The translations under genes and the position numbers were made by a program. The notes below the pieces were generated by a model that saw only the letters and a program-made list of their open reading frames with translations, made no database searches and was not told the DNA's origin. From positions 24,836,709-24,900,708 of the forward strand of contig NC_133219.1 in NCBI RefSeq assembly GCF_040436345.1: a DNA stretch of 64,000 nucleotides, read 5' to 3'. Below, one piece after another: positions 11,651 through 23,086 of the stretch. This stretch comes from Pagrus major. Lineage: Eukaryota > Chordata > Actinopteri > Spariformes > Sparidae. Every line of letters begins with the position of its first letter. Position 1 is the stretch's first letter.

Positions 11651-11719
11651 ATGAGTGATTATGATTGATAACAGCTGATGACTTTGATACACCCATTAGA
11701 CTCAGCCACAAACACTACA

Positions 11720-12650
11720 ATGGGAAAGTCTAAGGAGCGCAGCATTGATATGAAAGATTGCATTATTGATTTGAATAAGTCAGGAGAGCCATTGAAGCCA
11801 TTTCGAAGCAGCTACAGGTCCAAAAATCAACTGTGCAAACAATTGTTTGTAAGTATAAAGTGCACGGCACAGTTGTGTCACTGCCAAGATCAGGAAGAAA
11901 ATGCAAACTATCACCTGCTGCTGGGAGAAAACTGGTCAGGATGGTCAAGAGTCAACCAAAAACCACCAAAAAGCAAGTCCACAATAAATTAGAAGATGCT
12001 TGAAGACAGGTGTCCACAGTCAAGTGTGTTTTGCATTGCCCTGGGCTGAGAGGCTGCCATGCAAGAAAGAAGCCCTGCTCCAGCTTGACGGAAGTTTTCT
12101 GCTGATCATATGGACAAAGAAAAAACCTTCTGGAGGAAAACCTTCTGGTCAGATAAAGAAAAATTTAGTTGTTTGGTCACAATGACCAGCAATATGTTTT
12201 GAGGTGAGAAGGTGAGGCCTTTAACCCCAAGAACACCATGGTGGTCCTAGTATTATGCTGTGGGGCTGTTTTGCTGCTAGTGGATCTGGTGCTCGAAATA
12301 AACTTAATGGAATAATGAAGGAGGATTATCTCTAAATTCTTCAGGAAAACCTAAAATCATCAGCCAAAAGATTGGGTCTTAGGTGCAGTTAGGTGTTCTA
12401 ACAGGAAAATGATCCCAAACACATATCAAAAGTGGTGAGGGAATGGCTAAATCAGGCTGGAATGGAGATTTGGAATGGCTTTCCATAGTCCTGACTTGAA
12501 CTCCATTGAGAACATGTGGACTGTGCTGTTGATTCCTGGAAGCTAAGGGGTGGTAAAAAATTCAGCCAGAGGACTACCCGAAGCTTGTGGATGGCTATCA
12601 AAAGCACCTCCTTGAGGTAAAAATGGCCAAGGGACAAATAACCAAATATT
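11720..12650 (+). pseudogene. Tc1-type transposase pseudogene
   Basis: The ATG at 11720 opens MGKSKERSIDMKDCIIDLN, the usual start of a fish Tc1 transposase (helix-turn-helix DNA-binding part). Further on, in other frames, are HGGPSIMLWGCF and QENDPKHISK, the second catalytic Asp block. Stops and shifts separate them, so it is dead. It pairs with the terminal repeats at 6535 and 12690-12830. Confidence 0.82.
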
Positions 12651-12689
12651 AGAATTACTGTGCGTATATTTTTGAGATTTGGCCACATT

Positions 12690-12830
12690 TTCAGAAGACC
12701 TATAATAAATTCATAACTGAACCAAACGTCATGAATGTTTTTGTGACAAAGCAGTATGTGTTCCACTCATTCCATCACAGAAAAATGAGAGTTGTAGAAA
12801 ATCATTGGAACTCAAGACTGCCATGATATA
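12690..12830 (+). repeat. Tc1 right inverted terminal repeat
   Basis: This is an imperfect inverted copy of about 6580-6720, for example CTCATTCCATCACAGAAAAA against its complement on the left. The outermost 40-50 bp present at the left end are not matched beyond 12830, so this end is eroded. Confidence 0.78.
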
Positions 12831-13059
12831 CAGTATATATTGTGATGTTTATAGAGTCCTGGGTTAATAAAACCATGTTGCTGTTCAGTAAGTCATTCAT
12901 CTGGTGCACAGATACACAGAAACATTACATTTGCAACAAGGGTTTAAATGGAAAAGCACACGACAAGTCAACACAGACACCACTGTTTTCCCAGAGAGAA
13001 AAGAGGGGAGAAAGACGGACATGTGGATGAGTGAGGCTAAGCTAAGCTAATTAAGCTAA
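12831..13059. other. Short spacer before gypsy B
   Basis: No gene is visible. The sequence contains AGCTAA-type short repeats at 13036-13062. Confidence 0.4.
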
Positions 13060-14517
13060 CAAAGACAACCGTGGATGGCAGTCGGCACACCGCAGTAAGC
13101 ATGGCAGGAAACACTGCTGCTCTCCAACCTTTCGACACTGAAACTGACCCTGGCTCTGTCGGACCTCACAGGAATAAATGGGTGCAAAGGTATGAAAACT
13201 ACACCACTGCAATGAACATTACTGGTGATGCAAGGCTCAAAGCACTGCTGTTGCATGTAGTCAGAGAATGAGTGCATGATATTTACGACACATTTGCAGC
13301 AAGAAGATGACAAATATGCAGACACGAAGCTGAAGTTATCCGGTTACTTCTGCTTCGTGAGTCGAGTAGTATAGTGTATTTTTTCAGAAAGTTGATGCTG
13401 ACAAGATCTCACAGCTGCCACAGACCCACATCAAGCTAAATGGCAGTAGTATGCTAGTTTTAATTGATTCAGGAGCCTCAGCAAACTGTCAGTGAAATAA
13501 ATTTTGAGAAACTAATGCCAAGTTCGCAACTCACCCCCTCCAACACCAAACCAAAGTTCCATTGCCTGTCAGTGGTGCTTTCAAGTGCAGTATGGAGAAA
13601 GAACAGAAAAAGACAATGTGCACCTTCTTTGTGATTTAAAGGTGACAGATTCAATGTTCTCAGCTACAAAACATCCAACGCACTGGGACTTATTAAAGTT
13701 GTCACAGCAGTATCAGCCACACCACAGTGCTGTACAGTTGCAGATGAGCTGGTGGAGTCATCCTAAACTGTTCAGAGCCAAAGTTTCACATAAATCCTGA
13801 CATCAAACCTACATGCCAACCACATTGACGTGTCCCATTCCACATCTGCCAGAAAGTCGAGGATGAGCCTTGGTAACTGGAGGCAGATGACATCATTGAG
13901 GAGGTCACTGGCCCAACACCATGGGTCTCACCTATTGTCGCACCTCCCAAGCCTAAAGACCCTGATATAATCTGAGTTTGCGTTGATATGCGACAAGCTA
14001 ACACAGCGATAGAGAGGGAACGCCACATCACTCCCACCATGGACGACGTGATACATGAGTTAAATGGAGCAACTGTGTTTTCCATACTGGATCTGAGAGC
14101 TGGATACCACCAGCTGGCGCTTCATCCAGACAGCAGATAAATCACTACATTCACCACTCACCTTGGATTGCGGCGCTACAAAAGACAGAGTTTTGGCATA
14201 TGTTCCGCTGCTGAGGTCTGGGTTAGCATCGTCTATGGTGCCTCCCAGACTGAACATGAAAACAACCTCAGAGCACTATTCCAGAAACTCAGAGAAAACG
14301 GTCTCACACTTAATCCTGAAAAATGTGAGTTCAACAAATCCAGGCTCAAGTTCTTTGGTTTGATCTTCTCAGCACAAGGTGTTTCAGCTGGTCCCGAAAA
14401 AGTCAGCAGCATGCTGCAGACCCCCAGAATTCGGGTGAAATAAAAAGTCTGCTGGGTATGGCCAATTATTGCTCCAGGTTTATCGAAGACTTCTCCTCCA
14501 TCTCAAAGGAGGGATCC
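13060..14517 (+). pseudogene. Ty3/gypsy retrotransposon B remnant (gag, protease, RT)
   Basis: The ATG near 13101 starts a Gag N-terminus (MAGNTAALQPFDTETDPG, then NKWVQRYENYTTAMNIT). Near 13440-13490, SSMLVLIDSGASANC is a retropepsin active-site loop. Between 13800 and 14517 come reverse transcriptase blocks: WVSPIVAPPKP, FSILDLRAGYHQLALHPD, LNPEKCEFNKS and the LLGMANYCSRFIEDFS thumb. The segment that should carry the YxDD box is deleted around 14205-14230. Stops are frequent. No LTRs were found. This is an old relic. Confidence 0.82.
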
Positions 14518-14933
14518 CTCACCCAGGACAGACGGACATGTAATAGATGTTGCATGTACAGAACAGAACAACAAAATCACAATGTAAAAATTGCATTGAC
14601 AGAATATCTGATACAACTTACAGAATGCATACATAATGTATGTGGATCCAGGAGGACGACTGAGCAGGCCAAGGCATCGCCGAGCGGTGCTCGAGCCATA
14701 CAACCTCCTCTCCACTATGGTGACCTTGGAGAGGGAAGGACACACAAGATAATTAGCAGTAAAAAAAAAAAAAGAAAACATCAGAGTGAAGAGGCATCAA
14801 ATTTTACAGAAATACAGATATAAGGAGATAATAAAACAGAGGAGAACAATGATCCAGCGGTGCCCAGGGTATGACGATCCAGATCCGTCAACTACAAGGG
14901 GCTACGAAACCGGGTTGAAATAAAAAGTCTGAT
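14518..14933. other. Unassigned junction between gypsy B and a LINE
   Basis: I see no gene. A poly-A run lies at 14761-14773. A 42-bp direct repeat (14875-14916 and 14931-14972, starting CCAGATCCGTCAACTACAAG) marks the LINE edge. The phrase GAAATAAAAAGTCTG at 14916-14930 also occurs in gypsy B at 14437-14451. Confidence 0.5.
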
Positions 14934-16050
14934 CCAGATCCGTCAACTACAAGGGGCTACGAAACCGGGTTGTAACTGAACTAAGAAAGGCAAAAACAAA
15001 TTATTTCATGCAACTAATAAATGATTCAGGTGGGAACAGTTCATATCTTTGGAAACATATTAATACACTCTTAAACCGTAAGCCAAAGCACCATGGAGAA
15101 ATAAAGGAACCTAGCATTAAAGGAATGATTTCCACTAACATCAAGGAAATAGCTAATAAATTGAATACATACTTCATACAATCTGTAGATGAACTTACAT
15201 CAAACTTCCAAAAAACTCTCAACACAGATGAACTTAACTTAGATTTTCAACAATTACAAAACTTAAACAACATAACTAATGGTCAGGCTTCCTACTTTAA
15301 CATCGAACAAACTGACCACACCAAAATTCAAAAAATCATAATGCAATTAAACAACTCAAAGGCAAAAGATACATTTGGAATCTATGTTTTATTTTTGAAA
15401 AACATAGTGCCATTTTGATAAGCCCATTACTTCATCTGATAAATTTGTCCATTAAAGAAGGGAAATTTCCACAAAGTTTTAAAATGGCTATTATTACCCC
15501 AATTTATAAATGAGATGGCACTGTGCCACTTCATTGAGAGAATAAAATGTTCCCTTGACAATGGAAATGTGGTTGGAGCAGTGTTTTTGGACTTGAAGAA
15601 AGCCTTTGACACTGTAAGTCATGAGATACTTGTCAGTAAATTAAGACATGAGTTTAATTTTTCTGCTCTTGCTGTTAGTTGGCTTAGCTCATATTTGGAA
15701 TATCGACAACAGTGTGTTCGCCTACAGAATGTAAAAACATCTCCTCTGAACAGTAAGACCGGTCTGCCACAGGGATCAGTTTTAGGTCCTATTCTTTTTT
15801 GCTTATACATAAATGATTTGCCTACCATTTGTACAGACACTGAATGTCAGATGTATGCTGATGACACAGTGTTTTATGTTTCAGCAAAGAATCCCTGTCA
15901 AGCTTCAGAGATCTTAAGCAGACAGATGGTTACTGTTTCAGAATGGCTACAAAGGAATCACTTAACAATCACAAAAAAACAGTATCAATGTGCTTCTCAA
16001 TAAGAAAGAAAGTCCTAGAGAAATTTGACATCACTATTGATAGTAAAGAA
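14934..16050 (+). pseudogene. LINE reverse transcriptase fragment (jockey/I-like)
   Basis: One frame (about 14970-15418) encodes the region before the palm, with TELRKAKTNYFMQLINDSGG and SYLWKHINTLLN. After a shift, 15515-16003 encodes the palm: VFLDLKKAFDTVSHEIL with the first catalytic Asp, TGLPQGSVLGPILFCLYIND, and MYADDTVFY with the YADD box. It ends at a stop at 16001-16003, where a Tc1 sequence takes over. The endonuclease and C-terminus are missing. The clade is tentative. Confidence 0.83.
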
Positions 16051-17013
16051 ATATACACAAAAGATCCATTTCTGTCAAATATTGTTCACAAATCTGTCTA
16101 AATCTGTGTTAGTGAGCACTTCTCCTTTGCCGAGATAATCCATCCTACCTAACAGGTGTGGCATATCAAGATGCTGATTACACAGCATGAATATTGCACA
16201 GGTGTGCCTTAGGCTGGCCACAATAAAAGGCCACTCTAAAATGTGCAGTTTTGCTTTATTGGGGGGGTCTGGGGGGTCAGAAAACCACTCAGTATCTGGT
16301 GTGACCACCATTTGCCTCACATCTCCTTCGCATAGAGTTGGTCAGGTTGTTGATTGTTGCCTGTGGAATGTTGGTCCACTCCTCTTCAATGGCTGTGCGA
16401 AGTTGCTGAATATTGGCAGGAACTGGAACACGCTGTCGTATACGTATCGTATACGTGTCGTATCCAGAGACAATAAAAGGCCACTCTAAAATGTTCAGTT
16501 TTATGACACAGCACAATGCCACAGAGGTCGCAAGTTTTGAGGGAGCATGCAATTGGCATGCTGACTGCAGGAATGTCCACCAGAGCTGTTGCCCGTGAAT
16601 TGAATGTTCATTTCTCTACCATAAGCCGTCTCCAATAAAGCAAAACTGCACATTTCAGAGTGGCCTTTTATTGTGGCCAGCCTAAGGCACACCTGTGCCT
16701 AACCCTAACCCAACAATCAACAACCTGATCAACTCTATGTGAAGGAGATGTGAGGCAAATGGTGGTCACACCAGATACTGCCTGGTTTTCTGACCCCCCC
16801 AGACCCCCCCAATAAAGCAAAACTGCACATTTTAGAGTGGCCTTTTATTGTGGCCAGCCTAAGGCACACCTGTGCAATATTCATGCTGTCTAATCAGCGT
16901 CTTGATATGCCACACCTGTTTGCGTATTTAAAAAAGTTTTAGATCTTTGAGTTCAGCTCATGAAAAATGGGAGCAAAAACAAAAGTGTTGCTTTTATATT
17001 TTTGTTCAGTGTA
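16050..17013. mobile_element. Rearranged Tc1-like element with inverted internal segments
   Basis: The right end TTTGTTCAGTGTA (17001-17013) is a terminus of a fish Tc1 family. Inside, the block CTGGCCACAATAAAAGGCCA appears near 16214 and inverted near 16660 and 16835. On + at 16500-16640 the start of a transposase is readable (SFEGACNWHADC frame; another frame has HFSTISRLQ). On the minus strand 16340-16440 encodes a transposase C-terminus (RVPVPANIQQLRTAIEEEW), and 16720-16780 repeats that region on +. Pieces of one element are thus joined in both orientations. Confidence 0.75.
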
Positions 17014-17543
17014 TATATATATGGATCGTTATTTACTGATACGAAGTATGGAGTTCCCCAGGGCTCTGTTGCCCTCTTGATATATCCAGTATTATTTGTT
17101 ACACTTGGTAGTAGTTTGTAGGACCCAAAAGCGGACACAAGGCAGGATGAGAAGAGCAAGGTTATTTATTGAAAGAACCAGGTAACTGCAGGTGGAAGTG
17201 TAGAGATGCACAGGCGTGAGTCTCAGTCCAAGGGATGGATGGAGGAGAAGAGGTAGCTCACGGTGGCGCTGGTTGCTTTGTGGCGTGTGGTTATTCAGGT
17301 GAGTGCAGGACAGGGCTGTCTGCTGCGGAGGTGTGGAGAGCTGGGTTGCTGGAAAACGGAGTCACTGGCAGAGCTGGGTCGCAGGTGGGCACTGGAGGCA
17401 GAACAAAGCAGTATTAAATCTTGAAAACACACGAAAACACTAGTAGATCACTAGAAGGCTATTCGGGCTGAGCCATATACCACATCTGGTTGACGAAATC
17501 ATCTGGCAGCAGGTAGCGTGGATAACGGGGATTATCAGCAGGT
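17014..17543. other. Unclassified repeat-like stretch, host of the hAT insertion
   Basis: A small LINE-like scrap (YGVPQGSVALL) is readable at about 17045-17075. The rest (GGACCCAAAAGCGGACACAA onward, with TTATTTATTG) looks like a terminal part of a retroelement in antisense, but I cannot classify it. It continues on the far side of the hAT at 19863. Confidence 0.4.
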
Positions 17544-17699
17544 TAGTGATGGGAATTCCGGGAAAATTTATTACCAAAAAAAATGTAAAATCATGTGTTA
17601 AATGAATTACTAATGTACAAAACATACATTATATCAAATGTTTATTATTCTATATGGCTTATTATACAAAACAGAGTGCTACAAAAATAAATATTTGAG

Positions 17700-18317
17700 T
17701 ACTCCCACCAGCTCAGTGGGTCTGCACTTCTCTGGAGAAGAGGCTCCTCAAGATAAGACCTCACTTCCATAATTGCATCTGCTGAGGGATTCCTTCTCGT
17801 GGTGTCTCCAGTTGCTCGTTCTTCAAAGAACCTCCAAACACCAGATGCTTGTGGCTCCTCTTGATCATCCTCTGTCGCCTCTTCTCCCTTTTGGCCCCCT
17901 GGCAGTGGAGTTGGCTGGCCGTATCTTGCTGCTGCTGCAGATATTCTCTGAAGAGCTTCATCAGCCGCTCTATTGTCATTAAAGGCCAGCTTTTTGAATC
18001 GTGGGTCGAGCATGCTGGTTTCTGAGAGAATACTGTTGTATTCAATTCTGTGGAACTTTCTGTCCATGGATGCACAGAGAGCAGCCGCTAATTCCATCAC
18101 TTTCCCTGTGGTTACTCTGGTCTGGTGCTCAGCTGTCACTCTCTGCAGACCCTTGCACAGGATCAGCATTTTGGAGGCTGTAACATAGCTAAAAAAAGTA
18201 AACAATAACTGTTAAAATTATGCTTTGTTTTATTTAGCAGTATATATTATTTCCATTCATGTCTAATCTGATTTTCATACCAATAATGCAACAACTAATA
18301 AAAATGATAATAATCAT

Positions 18318-18359
<42 letters not shown>

Positions 18360-19529
18360 TGATAACATTTGTACACTATACCTGTCTGCACTGATCTCCA
18401 CTGTGACCTGCTCAAATGGCTCCAGAACAGTGCATGCCTCCTGCAGTACCTCCCATTCCTCTTGGCTCAGAGGATCAACAGGTGCATTGATGACAGCCAG
18501 AGTAGAGATGACTGCATCCTTGGACTCCAGAATCCATTTTAACATATGAAATGTTGAGTTACACCTTGTTGTACATTCCTGTTTGGGCCTCAGCTCAGGC
18601 ATGCCCATCTGTCTTTGGATAGATTTGAGCTTCTGTGTGGCTGTTGTGCTCCTGTGGAAGAATTCCACTATCGCCTTCACTTTGTCCACAGTGGGCTTCA
18701 TCACCTTCAGAGCATCTCTTACAATCAGGTTGATTGTGTGTGCAAGACATGGGTGGTGGAACCATTTCAGGATTTTAATTGCTTTTGTTATGTTGGCTGC
18801 ATTGTCACTAACACAGCAAACCACCTTGTTTTCCACGTCCCACTCTTTTGCCACTTTGAGCAGCTCCTCTGCTAAGTTCTCAGAAGTGTGTCTGTCACTG
18901 AACTCGAAACAATCCAGATGACAGGACACCATTTTGTAATTTTCAACAAAGTAGCATGTAACTGACATGTAGGATGTGGTGGTTCGGGATGTCCAGCAGT
19001 CAGTAGTCAGGCAAACTGCTGTGGCTTTTTTAACTCTCTCTTGCAGTGAAGCACGTTCTTTGTCATATAGGCTTGGGATAATTTTTTAGGAGAGAGTTTT
19101 CCTGCTTGGAATTGCATACATTGGATTGAGAGCATGAGTAAAGCTTTTGAATCCTTTGTCATCCACGATTGAAAATGGTTGGAAATCAAGTGCAACCATT
19201 TTAGCCAATTCCTCATCAATTGTGTTCTGTCTTACTGGGGTCATAGCCTTTTGCACAAATTGTCTCATTGAGCTCTGGGTTGGAGGTCTAGCTGGTTGTG
19301 GTGGTGCACTATATGTAGACACTGATGCAGCAGCAACAGTTGCAGTGGACGAACTGGCACCTTCATTACTTGCAGGTTCACTTGCTTGTCTCTTTTCTTC
19401 TAACTGCACTGATGGATGCATGGTTCTTATGTGCCTGTGCAGGTTATTTGTAGAGCCTGCTCTGTATGATATTTTCACCTTGCATACTCTACACTCTGCC
19501 TTTGTATTATCAATGTTATTGAAATGCAT
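17700..19529 (-). pseudogene. ZBED-like hAT transposase, disrupted
   Basis: The N-terminal segment (19086-19529) has a BED zinc finger: CRVCKVKISYRAGSTNNLHR with C-X2-C and, after it, H-X4-H. A possible ATG at 19556-19558 is one base out of frame with it. A shift near 19085 leads to 18380-19020 (LTTDCWTSR-type block, CCVSDNAANITKAIKILK, HPCLAHTINLIVRDAL), the RNase H-like core. A putative intron with (TAA)n (18190-18380) precedes 17700-18190, which ends MEVRSYLEEPLLQRSADPLS then WWEYS. The C-terminal hAT dimerisation block that normally follows is absent before the 17544 end. So the protein is shifted and truncated. Confidence 0.85.
18321..18358. repeat. (TAA)n microsatellite
   Basis: About 12 TAA units lie inside the putative hAT intron. 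Confidence 0.95.
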
Positions 19530-19862
19530 CCAAATTTTACTTTCCTGCCGTCACTCATTTTGTCACCTTTCCAGTGTCGTCTCTGTAGCGGCTGTTCTCT
19601 TTCTCTCTCCCTCTCGCGTCTGCCTCCCTCCTGTTTCTTCTCTCTCTGTGTGTGCTGTGTCTGTAACCCCCGCCCCTCCCCCTCCTGCTCAGTTCAGACA
19701 CACACACGCCACCACACATCATGTAGTTGGCCAGTCACGTGCAGCTTGAGCAGAAAAAAAAAATACGAAGCGGCTCCGGCTCCCAGGCAGGAGCCGGCTC
19801 CGATCGTTCACTTCAAAGAGCCGGCTCTAAGAGCTGTTTCGTTCGCAACCAACACATCACTA

Positions 19863-20373
19863 CAGCAGGTGCTGATTGCCAACCTGCTGCAGGTGCGTGT
19901 GTGTCAGCCACTCCAGTAAGGGAAAAACTCCACCCAGCCTCTCAGTGCACCTCTTTAGGCAAAAACAGAAAAATCTGCTTCTGGAGAGATTGTCTCATCG
20001 ATGTTGAAGGTACTAAACCCTTTTAAAATAAACCCTCAATATAATAAGCTCTTTTTTGTTTTGTTTTTTGTTTTAATTGTTATAAATTGCTGTACTCATT
20101 ATAGTTACTGTGAAAAAAAACCCAGTTCCAAATCCACACAGTATGATTTGTTAACTAGAACACATACATTTGTGCATTCAGAAAGGAGTTTTAAATTCAT
20201 CATGTGAATATACAGTAATGGTCTGTGTGTCCTGGCATCGTTAACTAAGGGGATTTTCTAAACTTGAATAATCCCATAAATGTAGCTTAAAGTACACTTG
20301 CAAGTTGCTATAGGACAGTTGTTTGGAATGAAAAAAACATTTATTTAAATGCTCAACAATAAACTACATTTTC
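19863..20373. other. Unclassified stretch between hAT and HECT fragment
   Basis: It begins as the continuation of the repeat interrupted by the hAT (to about 19990). The rest is AT-rich. I see no gene. Confidence 0.4.
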
Positions 20374-20661
20374 ATTCTAAAAGGAGAATGTGCCTCCTTG
20401 ACCTTGGAGAACGTGCTGGAGTTGTCCTCTGGGTCCTCTACTATACCTCCCAATGGCTTTCTCCTTAAGCCTACAATTGAAATCCTTCCAGAAGAATCAG
20501 GCAAGATTTTTCCAGAAGCCAACACATATAAGATTGTTTTAAGATTGCCAGTCCACAAAGACTTTGAATCATTCAAAACACAAATGTGGAATACTCTCCT
20601 TTGGGCACCGACTTTTGGTGTAGCCTTGACCTCCTGCAGTTTCACTGTGCACTTTTATTAA
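20374..20661 (+). pseudogene. HECT ubiquitin-ligase C-lobe exon fragment
   Basis: The frame reads ASLTLENVLELSSGSSTIPP, NGF, then FPEANTYKIVLRLPVHKDFE and a MWNTLLWAPTFG end, closing at TAA 20659-20661. This spacing (TG..xPP.GF, then ANTC..LRLP, then FG) is that of the HECT C-lobe in the expanded fish HECT/G2E3-like families. HECT ligases pass ubiquitin through a Cys in the NTC motif; here the residue is Tyr (ANTY), so this copy would be inactive. No upstream HECT exons are recognised. It may be a fragment carried by a mobile element or a decayed gene copy. Confidence 0.65.
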
Positions 20662-20970
20662 GTTTTAAAGGTCCCATATTATACTGTTTTTCATCAATTT
20701 CACACAGCTGTCAGAGGTCCAACAACACTGTATTCGAAATGTATTGCCCCAAACCCATCAGTGGGCCTGAATTTCAGCTGTCTAAAAGTCGCTCAAGTGA
20801 GCTCTACTGAGCTCTACTGAGAACAGGCTGTTTCTGTGCCTGCACCTTTAAATGCTAATGAGCTCCGTCTGTCAACGCCTGCCTTGCCTGCTACACGCCC
20901 CTCTCAGGGAGAGGATGCCGCTGACGCTAGCGGTAGCATGCGCTAATGTTTACAGTGGATGTATCGTTAT

Positions 20971-21046
20971 GGCTCGCCGAGATGCTGACATTCAACCATA
21001 CCAGTTTGACCCAGAATCGGACCCAGAAGGAGACATACTTACATGA
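20971..21046 (+). pseudogene. QPYQF exon inside THAP/TTAA copy 1
   Basis: The ATG at 20971 opens MARRDADIQPYQFDPESDPE, with GDILT and a stop at 21044-21046. QPYxFEP-type openings recur in fish transposon-linked proteins. It faces the THAP exon head-on and may be the first exon of a second element protein. Copy 2 has lost this frame soon after the start (around 41430-41460). Confidence 0.45.
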
Positions 21047-21331
21047 GAGACTCCCCACTCCCCAACACAACCACCCGGCTCCCTTCCCCCACTAACCTGC
21101 AACAGGTAACATCTAAAAACAGCTAGCGAAAGCTGAGTTTGTCTCCAACACAGTCTCCAAACTCTTGGACACTGTTCGCATAGTCTCTGTCTCCAGTCTG
21201 CACGTTTCCAGACTTTTTACTGTGACAACCAAGCTCCCTCGTAATGTTATTAACATTAAACTCACTTCGAACGCCATTGCATAGCGGACCAAAGCGGAGC
21301 GAACTAGTTAGCCAAACGTGGCGACACTTAC

Positions 21332-21602
21332 CTGTGGCTCGGGTGCAGTTGCTGTGTCCGGTATGGTTGGGACTGATCCTTTTACCAGGGTCGAGGCAAA
21401 GCCAGCTTTGTACTGACCCTCGTTACTGAAGCAGTCCGATCTGAAGTGGTTAGCACACACAAACAAACTTACAGGAACCGTAGCCGGCATGTTGTTGTTA
21501 AAAATGAAACGCAACCACTGTCTCTTCTGTTCTTCTGTAGCTGGGACAGAATAAACAACCAACAACAGAGCAATTTGCGTGTCCAGCTCTGAGCGACGAC
21601 AT
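21332..21602 (-). pseudogene. THAP zinc-finger exon, copy 1 (frameshifted)
   Basis: The ATG at 21600-21602 starts the same exon as in copy 2. A 20-bp deletion after the GGTTGT that encodes the second Cys shifts the frame. The rest remains readable: YSVPATEEQKRQWLRFIFNN, SLFVCANHF with the C-X2-H pair, and KGSVPTI, an AVPTIF-box equivalent. The exon ends at CACAG followed by a consensus donor GTAAGT (21331-21326). Confidence 0.8.
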
Positions 21603-22157
21603 TGCGAAACACTGCTAGCTTACCGCTGGACACACCGAACTTCACCTCGCAGAGGAGCCCGGCCTATGCAAATCACTCCTGTCATTACGTAACGCAAGGA
21701 GCTGAATCTGAACAGCCTGTAGGAGCCCCGTTTTACCAGTGGGTGGGCTGCAGAGATAATGCAGGACTCGTTTGCTTTCCTCATTCTTGGAGTTGGTAGG
21801 CTCAGGGAGGACCAGTTTATATATGTAGAGACCAGAGAAAACATGTTTTTCATAATATGAGACCTTTAAAGAAAAGTTTAGTTTTCTAATTTTCACCTGT
21901 TTCATAGTGCACTGTTTTAAATGTGTTGCATTTACAGTTGCAATCAAAATTAGTCAACCCCCATTGCATTTTAGGTTCATTGGCAAAATTAAAAAAATTT
22001 CAGGTGTTTGTCAATAAACAAATTACACCAGAACAGTTTAAATAGTTAAATAAAACTAATATTACAAGGATTTTATCCAAATTCGACACTTATTCCTACT
22101 TTCAATGACTACTGCAGTCTCAAAAATATTCAACCCCCTTAATAGAATTCCTCATAA

Positions 22158-22993
<836 letters not shown>

Positions 22994-23086
22994 AGATGCT
23001 TGTCATGAAGGGGTTGAATAATTTTGAGACTGCAGTAGTCATTAAAAGTGGCATTTTGTGTTGAATTTGGAGAAACCACTTGTAAT

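Larger units (their letters stand above)
17544..19862 (-). mobile_element. hAT transposon with perfect 8-bp target duplication
   Basis: The ends are TAGTGATG (17544-17551) and CATCACTA (19855-19862), inverted copies. The flanking 8-mers CAGCAGGT (17536-17543) and CAGCAGGT (19863-19870) are identical, the size expected for hAT. The 2319-bp element carries a BED-finger transposase on the minus strand, now broken. The perfect duplication suggests a fairly recent insertion into the repeat spanning 17014-19990. Confidence 0.93.
20669..21865 (-). mobile_element. THAP/TTAA transposon, copy 1 (Kolobok-like)
   Basis: TTAA flanks both ends (20665-20668 and 21866-21869). The termini are AGGTCCCATATTAT and ATAATATGAGACCT, inverted with one mismatch. 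Inside, a THAP zinc-finger exon points inward from the right end and a short QPYQFDPESD exon points inward from the left. TTAA duplications together with a THAP protein are known for the Kolobok superfamily, so I infer that class. No transposase core is present, so this is an internally deleted derivative. Copy 2 is at 33398-41733. Confidence 0.75.
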
